From: Polaribacter sp.
GTDB taxonomy: Bacteria; Bacteroidota; Bacteroidia; Flavobacteriales; Flavobacteriaceae
Length of the DNA stretch: 64,000 bases
Direction of reading: 5' to 3'
NCBI GenBank assembly: GCA_029250685.1
Contig: JAQXEU010000022.1
Location: 62,001-126,000 of the forward strand
The notes under the pieces: generated by a model
What the model was told of the DNA's origin: nothing
What the model saw: the letters and a program-made list of their open reading frames with translations, nothing else
Databases searched by the model: none
Translations under genes and position numbers: made by a program
Shown: positions 18,121 through 27,787 of the stretch, piece after piece
Position numbering within the stretch: position 1 is the first letter of the stretch
How the letters are laid out: every line of letters begins with the position of its first letter

Positions 18121-19282
18121 AATCTTTTAAAAAAATGAATAAAAAGAAGTAAAATTCTGGCGGAAAATAATGCCCTTCTCTAATTAATTTAACCATTAGG
18201 TAAAAAAAAGCACTCTGTTGAATATTCTTCTTTTCCATACTAAATAGTTGATAGCTTCTATAACCGGCATAGATAAAAATTAAAACAGCAAAAACTCCTA
18301 AATCTGATAACATTCTTAAAAATAAAGAATTTGCATCTGTTCTATTAATTTTAGACTGTTTTAATTCTACTAAATAAGGTGGTGGTCTTATTAATGGATA
18401 ATACAAATCGTATTCGTATTGATAACTTCCTAAACCAGCTCCAAAAGGTTTGTTTAAAACTATTTTTTGTGTGATAAAGCTATTGCTTAAAAAAGCATAT
18501 GAACTTAAGTTTGTGTGTTTTTCAAATTTACCTGTAGCAACAGCACTTAAAGATTTATTTGTTTCCTTTAACCTTCTTACCAAAACATTACTTTTATTTT
18601 CATCGACAGGCTTGTTCCATTGAGTACCCAAATAATAAGCGCTTGACCCAATTACTATGAAAACAATCCAAGCGTATTTTATAAAATATTTAATTTTTAA
18701 TAAGGGAAAAATTAATATCAACCCTAAACCAATATACCCTATTGATGATTTTGATAAAAATATGGTAACGACCATTAGCCCTAATTTCAGATACTTTTTA
18801 TCCCTTAAAAAAACATATGTAGCTGGAAGCATAATTGCAGCATAATGTGCGGGCTCTGTTAAAATTCCGTTAAGTCTAAATTCAGAAAACGAATTTATTT
18901 GAAGATAAAACATAGGAATTGCCATAAAAGCAATAATAACTGCAAAACCTAAATAGACTTTAAACACTTTTTCGACCCCATAACTTTTAATAAAGTTATA
19001 GTAATAAATACTACTTATTGATATTCCAAGTAATTGAGCAAAAAGTGACTTAATTGGATGTTGTAACCAAACATAACTTACGATTCCATGAATCACTAAA
19101 AAACCAAATATAATTAGAAGATTTTTATGAACTATAACCTTTTTATTAATAGAAAACAGAAAAAAATTTGAAATAAGAATAAGATAATACAGTTTTAAAT
19201 CTATACCGTAATGAAAATAAAAACCTTCAGTAAAGAGTGCAAATATACTACTGTAAATTATGTATTTATCAAGTAATCGCAT
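18095..19282 (-). CDS. Wzy-like O-antigen/exopolysaccharide polymerase candidate
   Basis: This is a 395-residue, very hydrophobic protein with about ten helices. A large external loop lies near residues 225-330. It includes LNGILTEPAHYAAIMLPATY and KPFGAGLGSYQYEYDLYYPL, features of Wzy polymerases, which show little sequence conservation. The call rests on topology, length and position among glycosyltransferases, methyltransferase and flippase. It overlaps the next gene by 26 bases and the previous by 14. It could be the true polymerase, with the 15828-17042 protein the ligase, or the reverse. Confidence 0.72.
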   Translation of the reverse strand: MRLLDKYIIYSSIFALFTEGFYFHYGIDLKLYYLILISNFFLFSINKKVIVHKNLLIIFGFLVIHGIVSYVWLQHPIKSLFAQLLGISISSIYYYNFIKSYGVEKVFKVYLGFAVIIAFMAIPMFYLQINSFSEFRLNGILTEPAHYAAIMLPATYVFLRDKKYLKLGLMVVTIFLSKSSIGYIGLGLILIFPLLKIKYFIKYAWIVFIVIGSSAYYLGTQWNKPVDENKSNVLVRRLKETNKSLSAVATGKFEKHTNLSSYAFLSNSFITQKIVLNKPFGAGLGSYQYEYDLYYPLIRPPPYLVELKQSKINRTDANSLFLRMLSDLGVFAVLIFIYAGYRSYQLFSMEKKNIQQSAFFYLMVKLIREGHYFPPEFYFFLFIFLKDFDEDITHS

Positions 19283-20027
19283 TCAAAAGTGTTTTTATTT
19301 TGTGTTTAAACATCCATGTAAAATAATCTATTTTAGAAATCATTACATTTATTTTTGCTGTTTCTATTTTTGCCTTAGTAGTTTCTAGATAAACTTTTTT
19401 TATTTGATTATTGCTAATTCCATCATTACCCATAATTACTGTATTCTCATTCAGCCAAAGGGTTTTTAATTTTTCTTTTGCTCTTAACAACAACTCATAA
19501 TCTCCTGCAATTTTATATTCCTCGTTAAACAAACCGTATTGAGTAAAATAATTTCGATTATGAAAACCACCAACATGTGCTATTGTCATTTTCCTTCTAA
19601 ACGTTATCCATTTCCAAGAACTTGAGAATGTTTTACCTTTTTCTACTGTTAAATTTGAATGAATAAAGTCTATTTTGGTTGATATATTATTAATCTGTGT
19701 TTTATACATTTCTATAGCAGTTTTCAAATAAATATCATCAGAACCTAAAAACGAAATCCATTTTCCTTTTGATAAATTTATTCCCTTATTAAATGCATTG
19801 TATATTCCAGTATCTTTTTCTGAAATCCATTTATAAGAAATTCCTTTTTCTTTAAATTTATTTTCAAAACTTTTAATAATTTCAATCGTAGAGTCTTTAG
19901 ATTTCCCATCAACAAGAATATATTCAAAACCTGTAACCGATTGATTTAATAACGATTGTATTGTTTTTTGAATTGTTTTTTCTGAATTAAAACAAACTGT
20001 AATTATAGAAACTAATGGTACACCCAT
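19269..20027 (-). CDS. Family 2 glycosyltransferase
   Basis: This is a 252-residue GT-A enzyme. MGVPLVSIITVCFNSEKTIQ is the standard N-terminus, with YILVDGKSKDSTIEIIKSF, SFLGSDDIYLKTAIEMY (carrying the DxD-type metal motif SDD) and the acceptor-side segment FNEEYKIAGDYELLLRAKE. The ATG at 20027 lies one base after the FkbM gene's stop and is preferred over an upstream frame extension to 20051 that would add eight residues. This colanic-type group often adds hexoses. Specificity is unknown. Confidence 0.9.
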   Translation of the reverse strand: MGVPLVSIITVCFNSEKTIQKTIQSLLNQSVTGFEYILVDGKSKDSTIEIIKSFENKFKEKGISYKWISEKDTGIYNAFNKGINLSKGKWISFLGSDDIYLKTAIEMYKTQINNISTKIDFIHSNLTVEKGKTFSSSWKWITFRRKMTIAHVGGFHNRNYFTQYGLFNEEYKIAGDYELLLRAKEKLKTLWLNENTVIMGNDGISNNQIKKVYLETTKAKIETAKINVMISKIDYFTWMFKHKIKTLLNAIT

Positions 20028-20028
20028 A

Positions 20029-20742
20029 TCAATCTTTAAAAAATAATCCATCTACTTGTAAAAGTTTACCTGACGCTTCATTATAAAATCCATTTTCTAA
20101 ACTCTGCAGATTAAAACCAACTGATTTTAAAAATGTAATCATTTCCAAAAATAACATTTCACCTTTATAAAGCTCTTCAATAGACATTTCTAACTGAATT
20201 CCTTTAATTTTACTTAATGATTCTTTAGCCCCATCAAGTACCTTTTTTTCAAAACCTTGTACATCAATCTTAAGTAATACAATATCGTTTTCATTTACTA
20301 ATTCATTAAAAATAAAATCTAGAGTTTTAATTGTTACGGTTTCAACACCAATTGTCTTTGAATCTGGAGCGCTTTTTACATGAGTTGGTAAAATATCTAG
20401 CAATGAACTACTATGTGTGTTTTGTGATAAATTAATTTCTACCTTTTCATTTTTATTACCTAGCCCAAAATTAAATGCATTCCAGTTTTTGTTACTTTTA
20501 GTTTTATTTTTTAAAGAAACAAATGTCGATTTTACTGGTTCAAAAGAAATAATTTGACCCTTAAAACTTAAATCAAAAATTTGTGATGCATATTGACCTT
20601 TGTTTGCACCAACATCAAAAATTTTAGAAATTTTATGATGTTCTAATAATTTTTTTCTTCTTCTTAAGTCTAAATTTGGATAAATTTTTAAATCTAAATT
20701 AATCGGATTAATAAATTTTCTAATGACATTAATAAATTTCAT
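20029..20742 (-). CDS. FkbM-family SAM-dependent methyltransferase
   Basis: This is a 237-residue methyltransferase. IFDVGANKGQYASQIFDL is the SAM-binding motif I, and ISFEPVKSTFVSLKNK and VLLKIDVQGFEKKVLDGAKE are the FkbM hallmark motifs. In polysaccharide clusters FkbM proteins usually O-methylate a sugar hydroxyl of the repeat unit or the chain end. It overlaps the flippase gene by 14 bases, consistent with coupled translation. Confidence 0.9.
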   Translation of the reverse strand: MKFINVIRKFINPINLDLKIYPNLDLRRRKKLLEHHKISKIFDVGANKGQYASQIFDLSFKGQIISFEPVKSTFVSLKNKTKSNKNWNAFNFGLGNKNEKVEINLSQNTHSSSLLDILPTHVKSAPDSKTIGVETVTIKTLDFIFNELVNENDIVLLKIDVQGFEKKVLDGAKESLSKIKGIQLEMSIEELYKGEMLFLEMITFLKSVGFNLQSLENGFYNEASGKLLQVDGLFFKD

Positions 20743-22030
20743 TCTTTTTCAAAATCTTATAGGTTTGTATTGGTAGAATTAAAGATAAGCTTAATATACT
20801 AAAAACTGTTCCCAAAATAACTCCGCTGCTTCCTAAATCAAACGTTTTTACTAAATAAATAGATAATGGAATATTAATTATTGCGCCAAAAATATACAAC
20901 CATAATTGTAGTTTTACTTTGCCAATACTATTTAAAAATGTCATATAAATAACTCCGTAAACCCGAATCAGCACAAAAATAGACATGAATAAAATCAAAA
21001 CTGTTGGGATTTGCAACTCTCTTTGAATCCAAATTTTAATTATAGGTTTTGATGCGAAAAAAAGCCCCAAAACAATAAAAACAAACACTACAAATAATTT
21101 ATTCAAACGGGTAATCGTTTTCTTAATCCACTCAAAATCTTTCTTTTGAAATGCATCTGTATACAAAGCCCAAAGAGGATCTTGTACAATTACTGAAATG
21201 ATAATAACAACCTGAAAAAGCTTATAAACTACATCGTAATTTGTTACTTCAGCTGGCCCTAGTAAGTTAGAAATAATTAAATTATCGGTAGTAAAAATAA
21301 CAATCATACATAATTGAATTCCGAAAAAAGCCAAACTTAAACCCATTAAGTCTTTTACTTTTTTTTTACTAAAAGAAGCAATTGCTGGTTTAATTTCTTT
21401 GTTCTTTTTGAAGAATAAAATTGTAAAAATAATTCCAACAAAAATATTTAAACAACCATAAAACAACGCTACAAACAATAGCTTTCTTGGAAAAAAATGC
21501 AATAATAGCATTACAGAAATCAATACTGCTATTTGATAAATAAGCATTGCTAGTTCTACTTTTGATGCTTGCTGATTTGCGTAGTAAAAAGACTTATATA
21601 GGTTTAAAATAAAGCTTGTAATCACTAAAAACAATGTTACAAACAATACTGTTTTTAATTCATTTTCTGGAATTGTAGTATTAAAAAGTTCTTGTAAATT
21701 AATTACAAAAATGAGCCCAATACCAATGCATAAAACGATAAAAGATATTAAAAAAATGGAAATATATGTAGTAGAAATGTAGCTTTTTGCTAGTTTAAAA
21801 TTTCTTAAACTTAAGGCTTCAGAAAGTTTTGTTTTTAAACCGTTTCCAATTCCTGCATCCATGAAAAAAACAATATTTACCAACGAAAAAAGAGTTACCC
21901 AAATTCCGTATTGTTCCTTTTCTAAGTAGTTTAATAAAAGCGGAATTGTTGTAAAAACAATTCCCATATTAATAATTTTATAGAAAACTCCTAAAGAAAC
22001 ATTTTTAAATATAATTTTTTTTCTATTCAT
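20729..22030 (-). CDS. Wzx-type oligosaccharide flippase
   Basis: This is a 433-residue polytopic protein with about twelve to fourteen helices and no soluble domain. It belongs to the MOP superfamily: the N-terminus has NVSLGVFYKIINMGIVFTTI, followed by LEKEQYGIWVTLFSLVNIV, a conserved Wzx/RfbX feature. It should flip the lipid-linked repeat unit made by the glycosyltransferases across the inner membrane. It is the second gene in the operon, behind the Wzz-like gene. Confidence 0.9.
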   Translation of the reverse strand: MNRKKIIFKNVSLGVFYKIINMGIVFTTIPLLLNYLEKEQYGIWVTLFSLVNIVFFMDAGIGNGLKTKLSEALSLRNFKLAKSYISTTYISIFLISFIVLCIGIGLIFVINLQELFNTTIPENELKTVLFVTLFLVITSFILNLYKSFYYANQQASKVELAMLIYQIAVLISVMLLLHFFPRKLLFVALFYGCLNIFVGIIFTILFFKKNKEIKPAIASFSKKKVKDLMGLSLAFFGIQLCMIVIFTTDNLIISNLLGPAEVTNYDVVYKLFQVVIIISVIVQDPLWALYTDAFQKKDFEWIKKTITRLNKLFVVFVFIVLGLFFASKPIIKIWIQRELQIPTVLILFMSIFVLIRVYGVIYMTFLNSIGKVKLQLWLYIFGAIINIPLSIYLVKTFDLGSSGVILGTVFSILSLSLILPIQTYKILKKNEIY

Positions 22031-22054
22031 TAAATTTTTGCAAAATGTCTTTAA

Positions 22055-23092
22055 CTATTTTTTATAATTATTCAAATAGTTATTCAATTGTTTCAGTAGT
22101 AAAAACAATACCATTAATGCTATTCCAAAAAGACCCATCTGTGCCCCAAAATTATTGTTAAGCCCTTTGATTTCATAGCCTATTGGTTGAAAATTAGAAA
22201 TAACATTTAAAACTTCAGATTTTTCTGACTTATCTTTTGAGATCTCTTTTAAATCTTTATTTATCTTCCTATTCGTCTCAAATAATTCAAGCTCTTTCGT
22301 TGTTGCTTTTGTTCCCCCTAAATCGATGCTTGTTCCTGTTTGATTTTTCTTCGCCTCTTCAATCAAAACTGTCATATACACTTTTCTTAAAGAATCTATT
22401 TGCGTTAAATTTTGTCGCAATAAAGAGTCTGTTCTGTTTAAGTTTTCGTTGGTTAATCTTTTTACTTTGTTATAAAATTTATTGTTTACAACAGAAGAAA
22501 TTATGGCTTCATCTAACTTCGAAAAAACATTGTTTTTGGTTGCAATAACATGAACATTGTGAATTTTATAATCGTAATCTGTAAATGTGTTTTTAAAATC
22601 AGTAAACGAATAGCTTTTTGCTGTTAATGTATCTACAGATAAAATTAAATCGTCGTAAGATGTTAAAAGGTCATTCCCGTTTTTTATAGGGTAAATTTGA
22701 AACCTTTTAAGTGTCGCTGCAATTTCCGTTGAAATCCCAAATGCTTTAGATAAAGAGGTTGTATCATTTTGTTTTACTAGATCGTTATAATAATTTACAT
22801 TTTGATACAACTGTCGAGAACTTTTAAAATTAGGCTGTAACTTTAAATCAGCTCCAAAAGTAGGTTCTTTTTTTAATTCAAAAACAGTTCCTATAACTCC
22901 TCCAATAACAGCAGCAATCACAAGTTTTATAATATTTGCTTTTATGAATAATAGCAGCAAAATTAAAAGATGATAAATCCCTTTAAAGATCGTTGCAATA
23001 AAATTAAATAGATTAGAAAAACCTCTACCAATTATTACAAATAAAGAACCTAATTCTATTTCCTCTTCTTGTTTTTTATTTTCTTTGGACAT
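22055..23092 (-). CDS. Wzz/PCP-like chain-length regulator candidate
   Basis: This is a 345-residue inner-membrane protein with one helix at about residues 42-72 and one near the C-terminus (about 318-336), enclosing a charged, helical periplasmic domain with a coiled-coil-like stretch (about 215-300). This two-helix topology is that of polysaccharide co-polymerases that set chain length. No attached tyrosine kinase domain or separate kinase gene is seen. It is the first gene of the polysaccharide operon by order. The assignment rests on topology and position more than sequence motifs. Confidence 0.65.
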   Translation of the reverse strand: MSKENKKQEEEIELGSLFVIIGRGFSNLFNFIATIFKGIYHLLILLLLFIKANIIKLVIAAVIGGVIGTVFELKKEPTFGADLKLQPNFKSSRQLYQNVNYYNDLVKQNDTTSLSKAFGISTEIAATLKRFQIYPIKNGNDLLTSYDDLILSVDTLTAKSYSFTDFKNTFTDYDYKIHNVHVIATKNNVFSKLDEAIISSVVNNKFYNKVKRLTNENLNRTDSLLRQNLTQIDSLRKVYMTVLIEEAKKNQTGTSIDLGGTKATTKELELFETNRKINKDLKEISKDKSEKSEVLNVISNFQPIGYEIKGLNNNFGAQMGLFGIALMVLFLLLKQLNNYLNNYKK

Positions 23093-23125
23093 GATTATAG
23101 TTTGGTTAAAATCAATTTTTTATGA

Positions 23126-24790
23126 CTAAAATATTTGTTCTAATATTTTTTGTGTTATTGCATATGTTGGTGTTACTCCTGACATTCCTAATCCGCCTGA
23201 AGCTAAAGTAGCTCCAGTTTCTAAAGGGTTATCTGATGCATAATACGCATAACGTACTTTTACGTTTTCTGAAATATTCCCTCTAATTTTTGATGCGGCT
23301 TGAATTGCTTTTTGATAGTGCGCTCCTTCCATTTCTAATCCTATTACATTCCATGTAGAATCGTGAAAGAATTTTAAAACATCTTTATTTTGTAATGAAG
23401 TTCCTAAAACTGAAATCATTGCGCCATCAAAAGATTGCACTCCAAAACCCTCTAGATCTTCTTTAGATAATTCGTTTTTAAACGGGTAGTTATCTGCTGT
23501 TCCTTCAAAAACATGTGAAGACGGAATCATAATATCTCCTTTTCCTCCTTCTAAAATACCTGCTTTTCCCATAATAGAAACAGACTCAACATTTAAATGT
23601 GTTGAATTATTTTCTGTAATATAAGGCTTCAACAATTCGTCCATGGTTTCATACGCTTGCTCTCCAAACGCATAATCCATCACAATTAAAACAGGTTTTT
23701 TATCACTTGAATTTACTATAGAAAAATCTGTTGTTTCAAAATCAATTTTCTCTGTATCAATTATCTGAACGTTAATATTGGTTCCAGAATTGTCTTTCAC
23801 GTAAATCAACCCATTTTTAGACGCATAATTTTTAACCTTTACTTGAAACTCTTTACTATTTTCGTTACTTAAAAGCTCAAACAATTTAAAACCTTCATTT
23901 GTTTTTGCTTCCGTTGGGATTGCTCCTTTTGCATAAATAGAATTCATAACACTGTGCATATTCGCACTAATAATATGAACTGGTCTTTCTAATAAGTTAT
24001 TTTCTTGAAGGATTTTTTTAATCGTATCTGCCCAAACTTCACCATAAATATGTTGACCAATTTGTTCGTTTAAAACCGAACTAAAAGTAACAACACGTTT
24101 TTTATTATCTACCGTTTCATTAATTGCCAATTGACCTAACCAGAAAATTAATTGGAAAAACCTATCTGGGTTTTTTTCCGTAGAAAAAGTGTTATAGATT
24201 TTTGAAACCTCTTCATAAGTTCTTCCTAAAATTGTCCCTAAATGTGCAATAGTAACTTCTCTTTCCTCTTTTGTAATCGATTTATCATACAAAACAATTT
24301 CTCTCAAAGTATTCCATTCTCTAATGCATTCAGTACCCGAATTTATTAAAACTTTGTCCTTAATTTTATGCGACTCAATAAACAAAAAAGTAAGATGCGT
24401 TAAAATATCATAGATTTCAGATCTTCCTCTGGTAATCTCAATATTCATTTGATCTTTATCGATTCTGTAACAATTTCTTCTTCTTTTTGGTGGAATTATC
24501 GCTTTAAAATGCGAATCTTTATAACCTTCATCCGCTGTTAAATTGATAAATTGACATTCTTCAATTCCTTCTGGTAAACGTTCTATAATATAAATTAACC
24601 CGTTTAATTCTACTTTTTCTTCAGCAATTGAACCATAAATTTCTGGTCTCAATAGGAGTAATGATTTTCTTAAAGTTTCTCCAGAAACTCCCATCGGCTT
24701 GTAAAAACCTCTACTAAATAAGTGTCTCATAGAAATGTATAATCTTTCTATTGCTCCTGTAGATTCTTGCGCTCTCGTTCTTTCTTTCAT
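23126..24790 (-). CDS. Conserved Bacteroidota protein with a phosphorylase-like C-terminal half
   Basis: This is a 554-residue cytoplasmic protein. The N-terminal half (about 1-250) has no motif I can name. The C-terminal half contains VLIVMDYAFGEQAYETMDEL, KAGILEGGKGDIMIPSSHV, and VIGLEMEGAHYQKAI. The last resembles the substrate-binding EMEG motif of nucleoside phosphorylase/MTA-SAH nucleosidase enzymes, which suggests purine or nucleotide-linked chemistry. I believe this is the DUF6909 family, but that is from memory. It follows the S41 protease gene after 49 bases and precedes the polysaccharide operon on the same strand. Confidence 0.7.
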   Translation of the reverse strand: MKERTRAQESTGAIERLYISMRHLFSRGFYKPMGVSGETLRKSLLLLRPEIYGSIAEEKVELNGLIYIIERLPEGIEECQFINLTADEGYKDSHFKAIIPPKRRRNCYRIDKDQMNIEITRGRSEIYDILTHLTFLFIESHKIKDKVLINSGTECIREWNTLREIVLYDKSITKEEREVTIAHLGTILGRTYEEVSKIYNTFSTEKNPDRFFQLIFWLGQLAINETVDNKKRVVTFSSVLNEQIGQHIYGEVWADTIKKILQENNLLERPVHIISANMHSVMNSIYAKGAIPTEAKTNEGFKLFELLSNENSKEFQVKVKNYASKNGLIYVKDNSGTNINVQIIDTEKIDFETTDFSIVNSSDKKPVLIVMDYAFGEQAYETMDELLKPYITENNSTHLNVESVSIMGKAGILEGGKGDIMIPSSHVFEGTADNYPFKNELSKEDLEGFGVQSFDGAMISVLGTSLQNKDVLKFFHDSTWNVIGLEMEGAHYQKAIQAASKIRGNISENVKVRYAYYASDNPLETGATLASGGLGMSGVTPTYAITQKILEQIF

Positions 24791-24839
24791 TCTAATTTCT
24801 CACTTTTTATCGTATTTCAAATATACTAATTTTAATAGC

Positions 24840-26483
24840 TTACTTTTTGCCCGATAATATCTGGTTGTATTTTGTTGTATTCTTAAGTAATCTAACAGCT
24901 TCTGTAATCGTATTATCTAAAACTACATTGTTTTGATATACTCCTTCTTGATAATAGTATTGATCTAAAATAATATCTTTTATTTCATTTTTTAAAAACT
25001 CTTTATTGCTCGATAATGCCTTGATTTTTTCAGTTTTTAATGTGCTTATTATTCTTAAATATTCTTTTTTAATTTTCTTGTTCTGAGATGCATTTAGTGT
25101 TTTATATGCTTTTCTAAATGATGTTTCTTCCTTTGTTAAGAATTTTTCATCCGATTTTAAAAACACCTGAAACTGTTTAAAGTTACCATCTGTAAACTTA
25201 AAATCTTTTGCTGCTGCAATTTTGATGTTTTTTGTTCTAAAACTCGATGCAAAATCAAATAAAACTCCAGAACTCAACAAGGTTTTTGTTTCTTCAGTTA
25301 ATGTTTCATTTTCGGTTATAATATCAGGAATGATGCCACCACCATCAAAAACTTTTCTTCCATTTTGAGTTGTGAATTCATTAAATCCTCCATCAGAAAA
25401 CTTCGGAACTTTTCCTGTTTTAAAATCTCTATTTGCATAATCTAATTCTTGAATACATCTTCCGCTGGGCGTGTAATATTTAGAAATAGTAACTTTTAAT
25501 TGGGTTCCATAACTTAAAGTTCGGTAACGTTGAACTAATCCTTTTCCGAAAGACCTTTTTCCCATTACAACAGCTCTTTCATAATCTTGCAAAGCGCCAG
25601 TTACAATTTCTGATGCTGATGCTGAGCTTCCATTGATTAAAACAACAATCGGAATTTCTAAATCTAACGGATTGTTTCTAGATAAATATGTGTTACTCCA
25701 TTTTTTAACTTTGGCTTTTGTGCTAGTAATTATTTTTCCTTTAGGTAAAAAAAAGTTCGAAATATCTACAGCCTCTCCCAATAATCCTCCTGGATTTGAT
25801 CTTAAATCTAAAATTAAACTTGTAATTCCTTGTGTTTTTAAATCTTCAAAAGCTTTTTTTACTTCTGATGCCGCTTTTTGGTTAAATCCTGTTAAAACAA
25901 TATATCCAGTTTCATTGCCTATCTTTTTGTAAAATGGAACTGGATTCAATTCTATTTTTTCTCTTTTTAAATTAAATTCTATTTTCTTTCCGTTTCTATT
26001 TACTTCTATAGAAACAGATGTTTCAGGAGTTCCTAACAATAAACTCGATCCATCATTTCCTTCAAAACTTTCTAAATTTTGATTGTCAATTTTAGTAATA
26101 ACATCGCCTGGTTTTAAGCCTGCTTTATCTGCAGAATATCCTTTTTTAATACGAACAATTAAAGGCAATTTATTGTTGTAGTTTATTGACGCTCCAATTC
26201 CACCATATTCTCCTTCTCTTCGTATTTTAGCAGCTTCAACATCTTGTTCGTCAAAGTAATTTGTATACGGGTCTAAATCTTTCAATGTTTTTTTTAATGC
26301 ACGCGTTGTTAGTTCTGCCGGATTTATTTCATTCACATAATACATATTCAATTCTTTGAATAATGTGGTGTAAATTTCTATCTGTTTTGCAACTTCAAAA
26401 AATTTAGATTGGAATGAAAACGAAACAAAAATAATTGCAATTAATAAAACAATAACCGATTTCTTTTTGAAGTTTTTTTTCAT
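24840..26483 (-). CDS. S41-family C-terminal processing protease
   Basis: This is a 547-residue exported serine protease of the CtpA/Prc group. A signal anchor spans about residues 9-24. A PDZ domain (about 88-170) carries YGGIGASI and KAGLKPGDVITKID. The catalytic domain includes LILDLRSNPGGLL and NGSSASASEIVTG, where Ser289 is the expected nucleophile, with Lys314 in SFGKGLVQ as the general base. Such enzymes trim or degrade periplasmic proteins from their C-termini. One base separates it from the rnpA stop, so it is probably co-transcribed with rnpA. Confidence 0.94.
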   Translation of the reverse strand: MKKNFKKKSVIVLLIAIIFVSFSFQSKFFEVAKQIEIYTTLFKELNMYYVNEINPAELTTRALKKTLKDLDPYTNYFDEQDVEAAKIRREGEYGGIGASINYNNKLPLIVRIKKGYSADKAGLKPGDVITKIDNQNLESFEGNDGSSLLLGTPETSVSIEVNRNGKKIEFNLKREKIELNPVPFYKKIGNETGYIVLTGFNQKAASEVKKAFEDLKTQGITSLILDLRSNPGGLLGEAVDISNFFLPKGKIITSTKAKVKKWSNTYLSRNNPLDLEIPIVVLINGSSASASEIVTGALQDYERAVVMGKRSFGKGLVQRYRTLSYGTQLKVTISKYYTPSGRCIQELDYANRDFKTGKVPKFSDGGFNEFTTQNGRKVFDGGGIIPDIITENETLTEETKTLLSSGVLFDFASSFRTKNIKIAAAKDFKFTDGNFKQFQVFLKSDEKFLTKEETSFRKAYKTLNASQNKKIKKEYLRIISTLKTEKIKALSSNKEFLKNEIKDIILDQYYYQEGVYQNNVVLDNTITEAVRLLKNTTKYNQILSGKK

Positions 26484-26484
26484 T

Positions 26485-26862
26485 TTATTGATTTTTAATT
26501 TTTGCTGTAAATGCCTTTAAAAGCTTTTCCATCTTTAATTCGATTTCAGCATAGGTAAATTCTTCTTTCCCAATATAAGAAATCATATACACATACGGTT
26601 TATCAATTGTGTTGTAAACAACTTGCTTTTGCTTGCGATAAGTTTCTCGTAACAATCTTTTCAATCGATTTCTATCAACTGCTTTTTTAAAGTTTCTCTT
26701 TGGAATAGAAACGCCAACTTGCGCCGGATATTTTGACGTGTGCTCAGTTTGTATATATACCAATCTTAAAGGAAAAGTTTTTACCGATTTTCCTTCTTTG
26801 TATAATTTTCCAATAAGCGTTTTGCTTTTTAAACGTTCTTGTTTTCCTAAAGTTTGCTTCAT
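26485..26862 (-). CDS. rnpA: Ribonuclease P protein component
   Basis: This is a basic protein of 125 residues that assists the RNase P RNA in 5' maturation of tRNA. The hallmark RNR region is seen as KKAVDRNRLKRLLRETYRK (about 65-83). The ATG at 26862 gives MKQTLGKQERLKSK, the usual family start; the frame stays open to 26880. Unlike many bacteria, rpmH is not next to it here; the upstream gene is a DDAH-family enzyme and the downstream one an S41 protease. Confidence 0.93.
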   Translation of the reverse strand: MKQTLGKQERLKSKTLIGKLYKEGKSVKTFPLRLVYIQTEHTSKYPAQVGVSIPKRNFKKAVDRNRLKRLLRETYRKQKQVVYNTIDKPYVYMISYIGKEEFTYAEIELKMEKLLKAFTAKIKNQ

Positions 26863-26893
26863 CATTACAAACTTACACAAAAGAGTTGCTTTT

Positions 26894-27787
26894 TTAAGTA
26901 TAAATCTGGTCGATTCTTACCAAAGGTCTAGTCAAACATGTTGGTCCGCCACCTCCTTTTACACTAATTTCTTCTCCTGAATACGTGGTTACATTACATC
27001 CTGCTTCTTCAAGCAAACTTTTTGTAATTGGATTTCCTTCAACCATAACACAATTTCTTGGTGATATTGCCAACACATTACAACCCATCGATTCAAATTC
27101 TTCTTCTGGAACCTCAACCAATTCAAAACCCCTATTTAACAATTCATTTCTGAATTTTATTGGCATTAAAGACGAATATATTACCGCTAAATTTTTATCA
27201 ACTGGACTTAAAATTGACATTAAATGAAATACATCTTCTTTGCCTCTATAATGTGGTAAATCAGCAACAACAACTTGTATTCCTTTTGGTTCTAATAATC
27301 CTTTTAATTGTTGAATACCATCTTCATTTGTTCTATATGTATGACCGACAGCTAACGTTTTTTTATCTAACCAAGCAACATCACCTCCTTCTAAAGTTCC
27401 TGGTGATTGTATTTCTCCTAAAACAGTAATATTTTGTTTCTGATACGCTTCAAATTGAGCTTTCGGTTCATTAATTCTGCCATCTTTTCCCATGTTGCAA
27501 ATGATAATTCCAAAATCTGTTGCGATGGATGCATCTCTACAGTAAATAGAATCCATTTTTACATTTTCGTTAGATGGAAAACGTTTTATTTCAATGTTAT
27601 TCTCTATAAAAATTGATTCAAATATTTCATACTCTTTAATAGCTAAATTGAAATCAGGTTTTGATAAATAATTCAATTCATTCCACTGATTTTCTAGTAC
27701 ATTATCGGACTCAAAAGCTTCTCTAGCTGATTTAATATAAACTGATGCAAGTTTTAAGTATTCTGAATGGTGTGTTGTTTTACTCAT
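26894..27787 (-). CDS. DDAH-family (dimethylargininase/amidinotransferase-fold) hydrolase
   Basis: This is a 297-residue guanidino-group-modifying enzyme of the penteins. SIYCRDASI and the LEGGDVAWL segment supply substrate-binding acids, DVFHLMSIL supplies the catalytic His, and GGGGPTCLTRPLV near the C-terminus supplies the nucleophilic Cys. Family members hydrolyse methylated arginine or arginine to citrulline. It starts directly after the stop of the permease gene, which suggests that the permease brings in its substrate. Whether it acts on dimethylarginine, arginine or another guanidino compound is open. Confidence 0.85.
   Translation of the reverse strand: MSKTTHHSEYLKLASVYIKSAREAFESDNVLENQWNELNYLSKPDFNLAIKEYEIFESIFIENNIEIKRFPSNENVKMDSIYCRDASIATDFGIIICNMGKDGRINEPKAQFEAYQKQNITVLGEIQSPGTLEGGDVAWLDKKTLAVGHTYRTNEDGIQQLKGLLEPKGIQVVVADLPHYRGKEDVFHLMSILSPVDKNLAVIYSSLMPIKFRNELLNRGFELVEVPEEEFESMGCNVLAISPRNCVMVEGNPITKSLLEEAGCNVTTYSGEEISVKGGGGPTCLTRPLVRIDQIYT

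Noticed and set aside
26485-26862. Search for rpmH or an origin next to rnpA
   Set aside because: No ribosomal L34 frame, DnaA-box cluster or dnaA gene is visible around it; the neighbours are a protease and a hydrolase.
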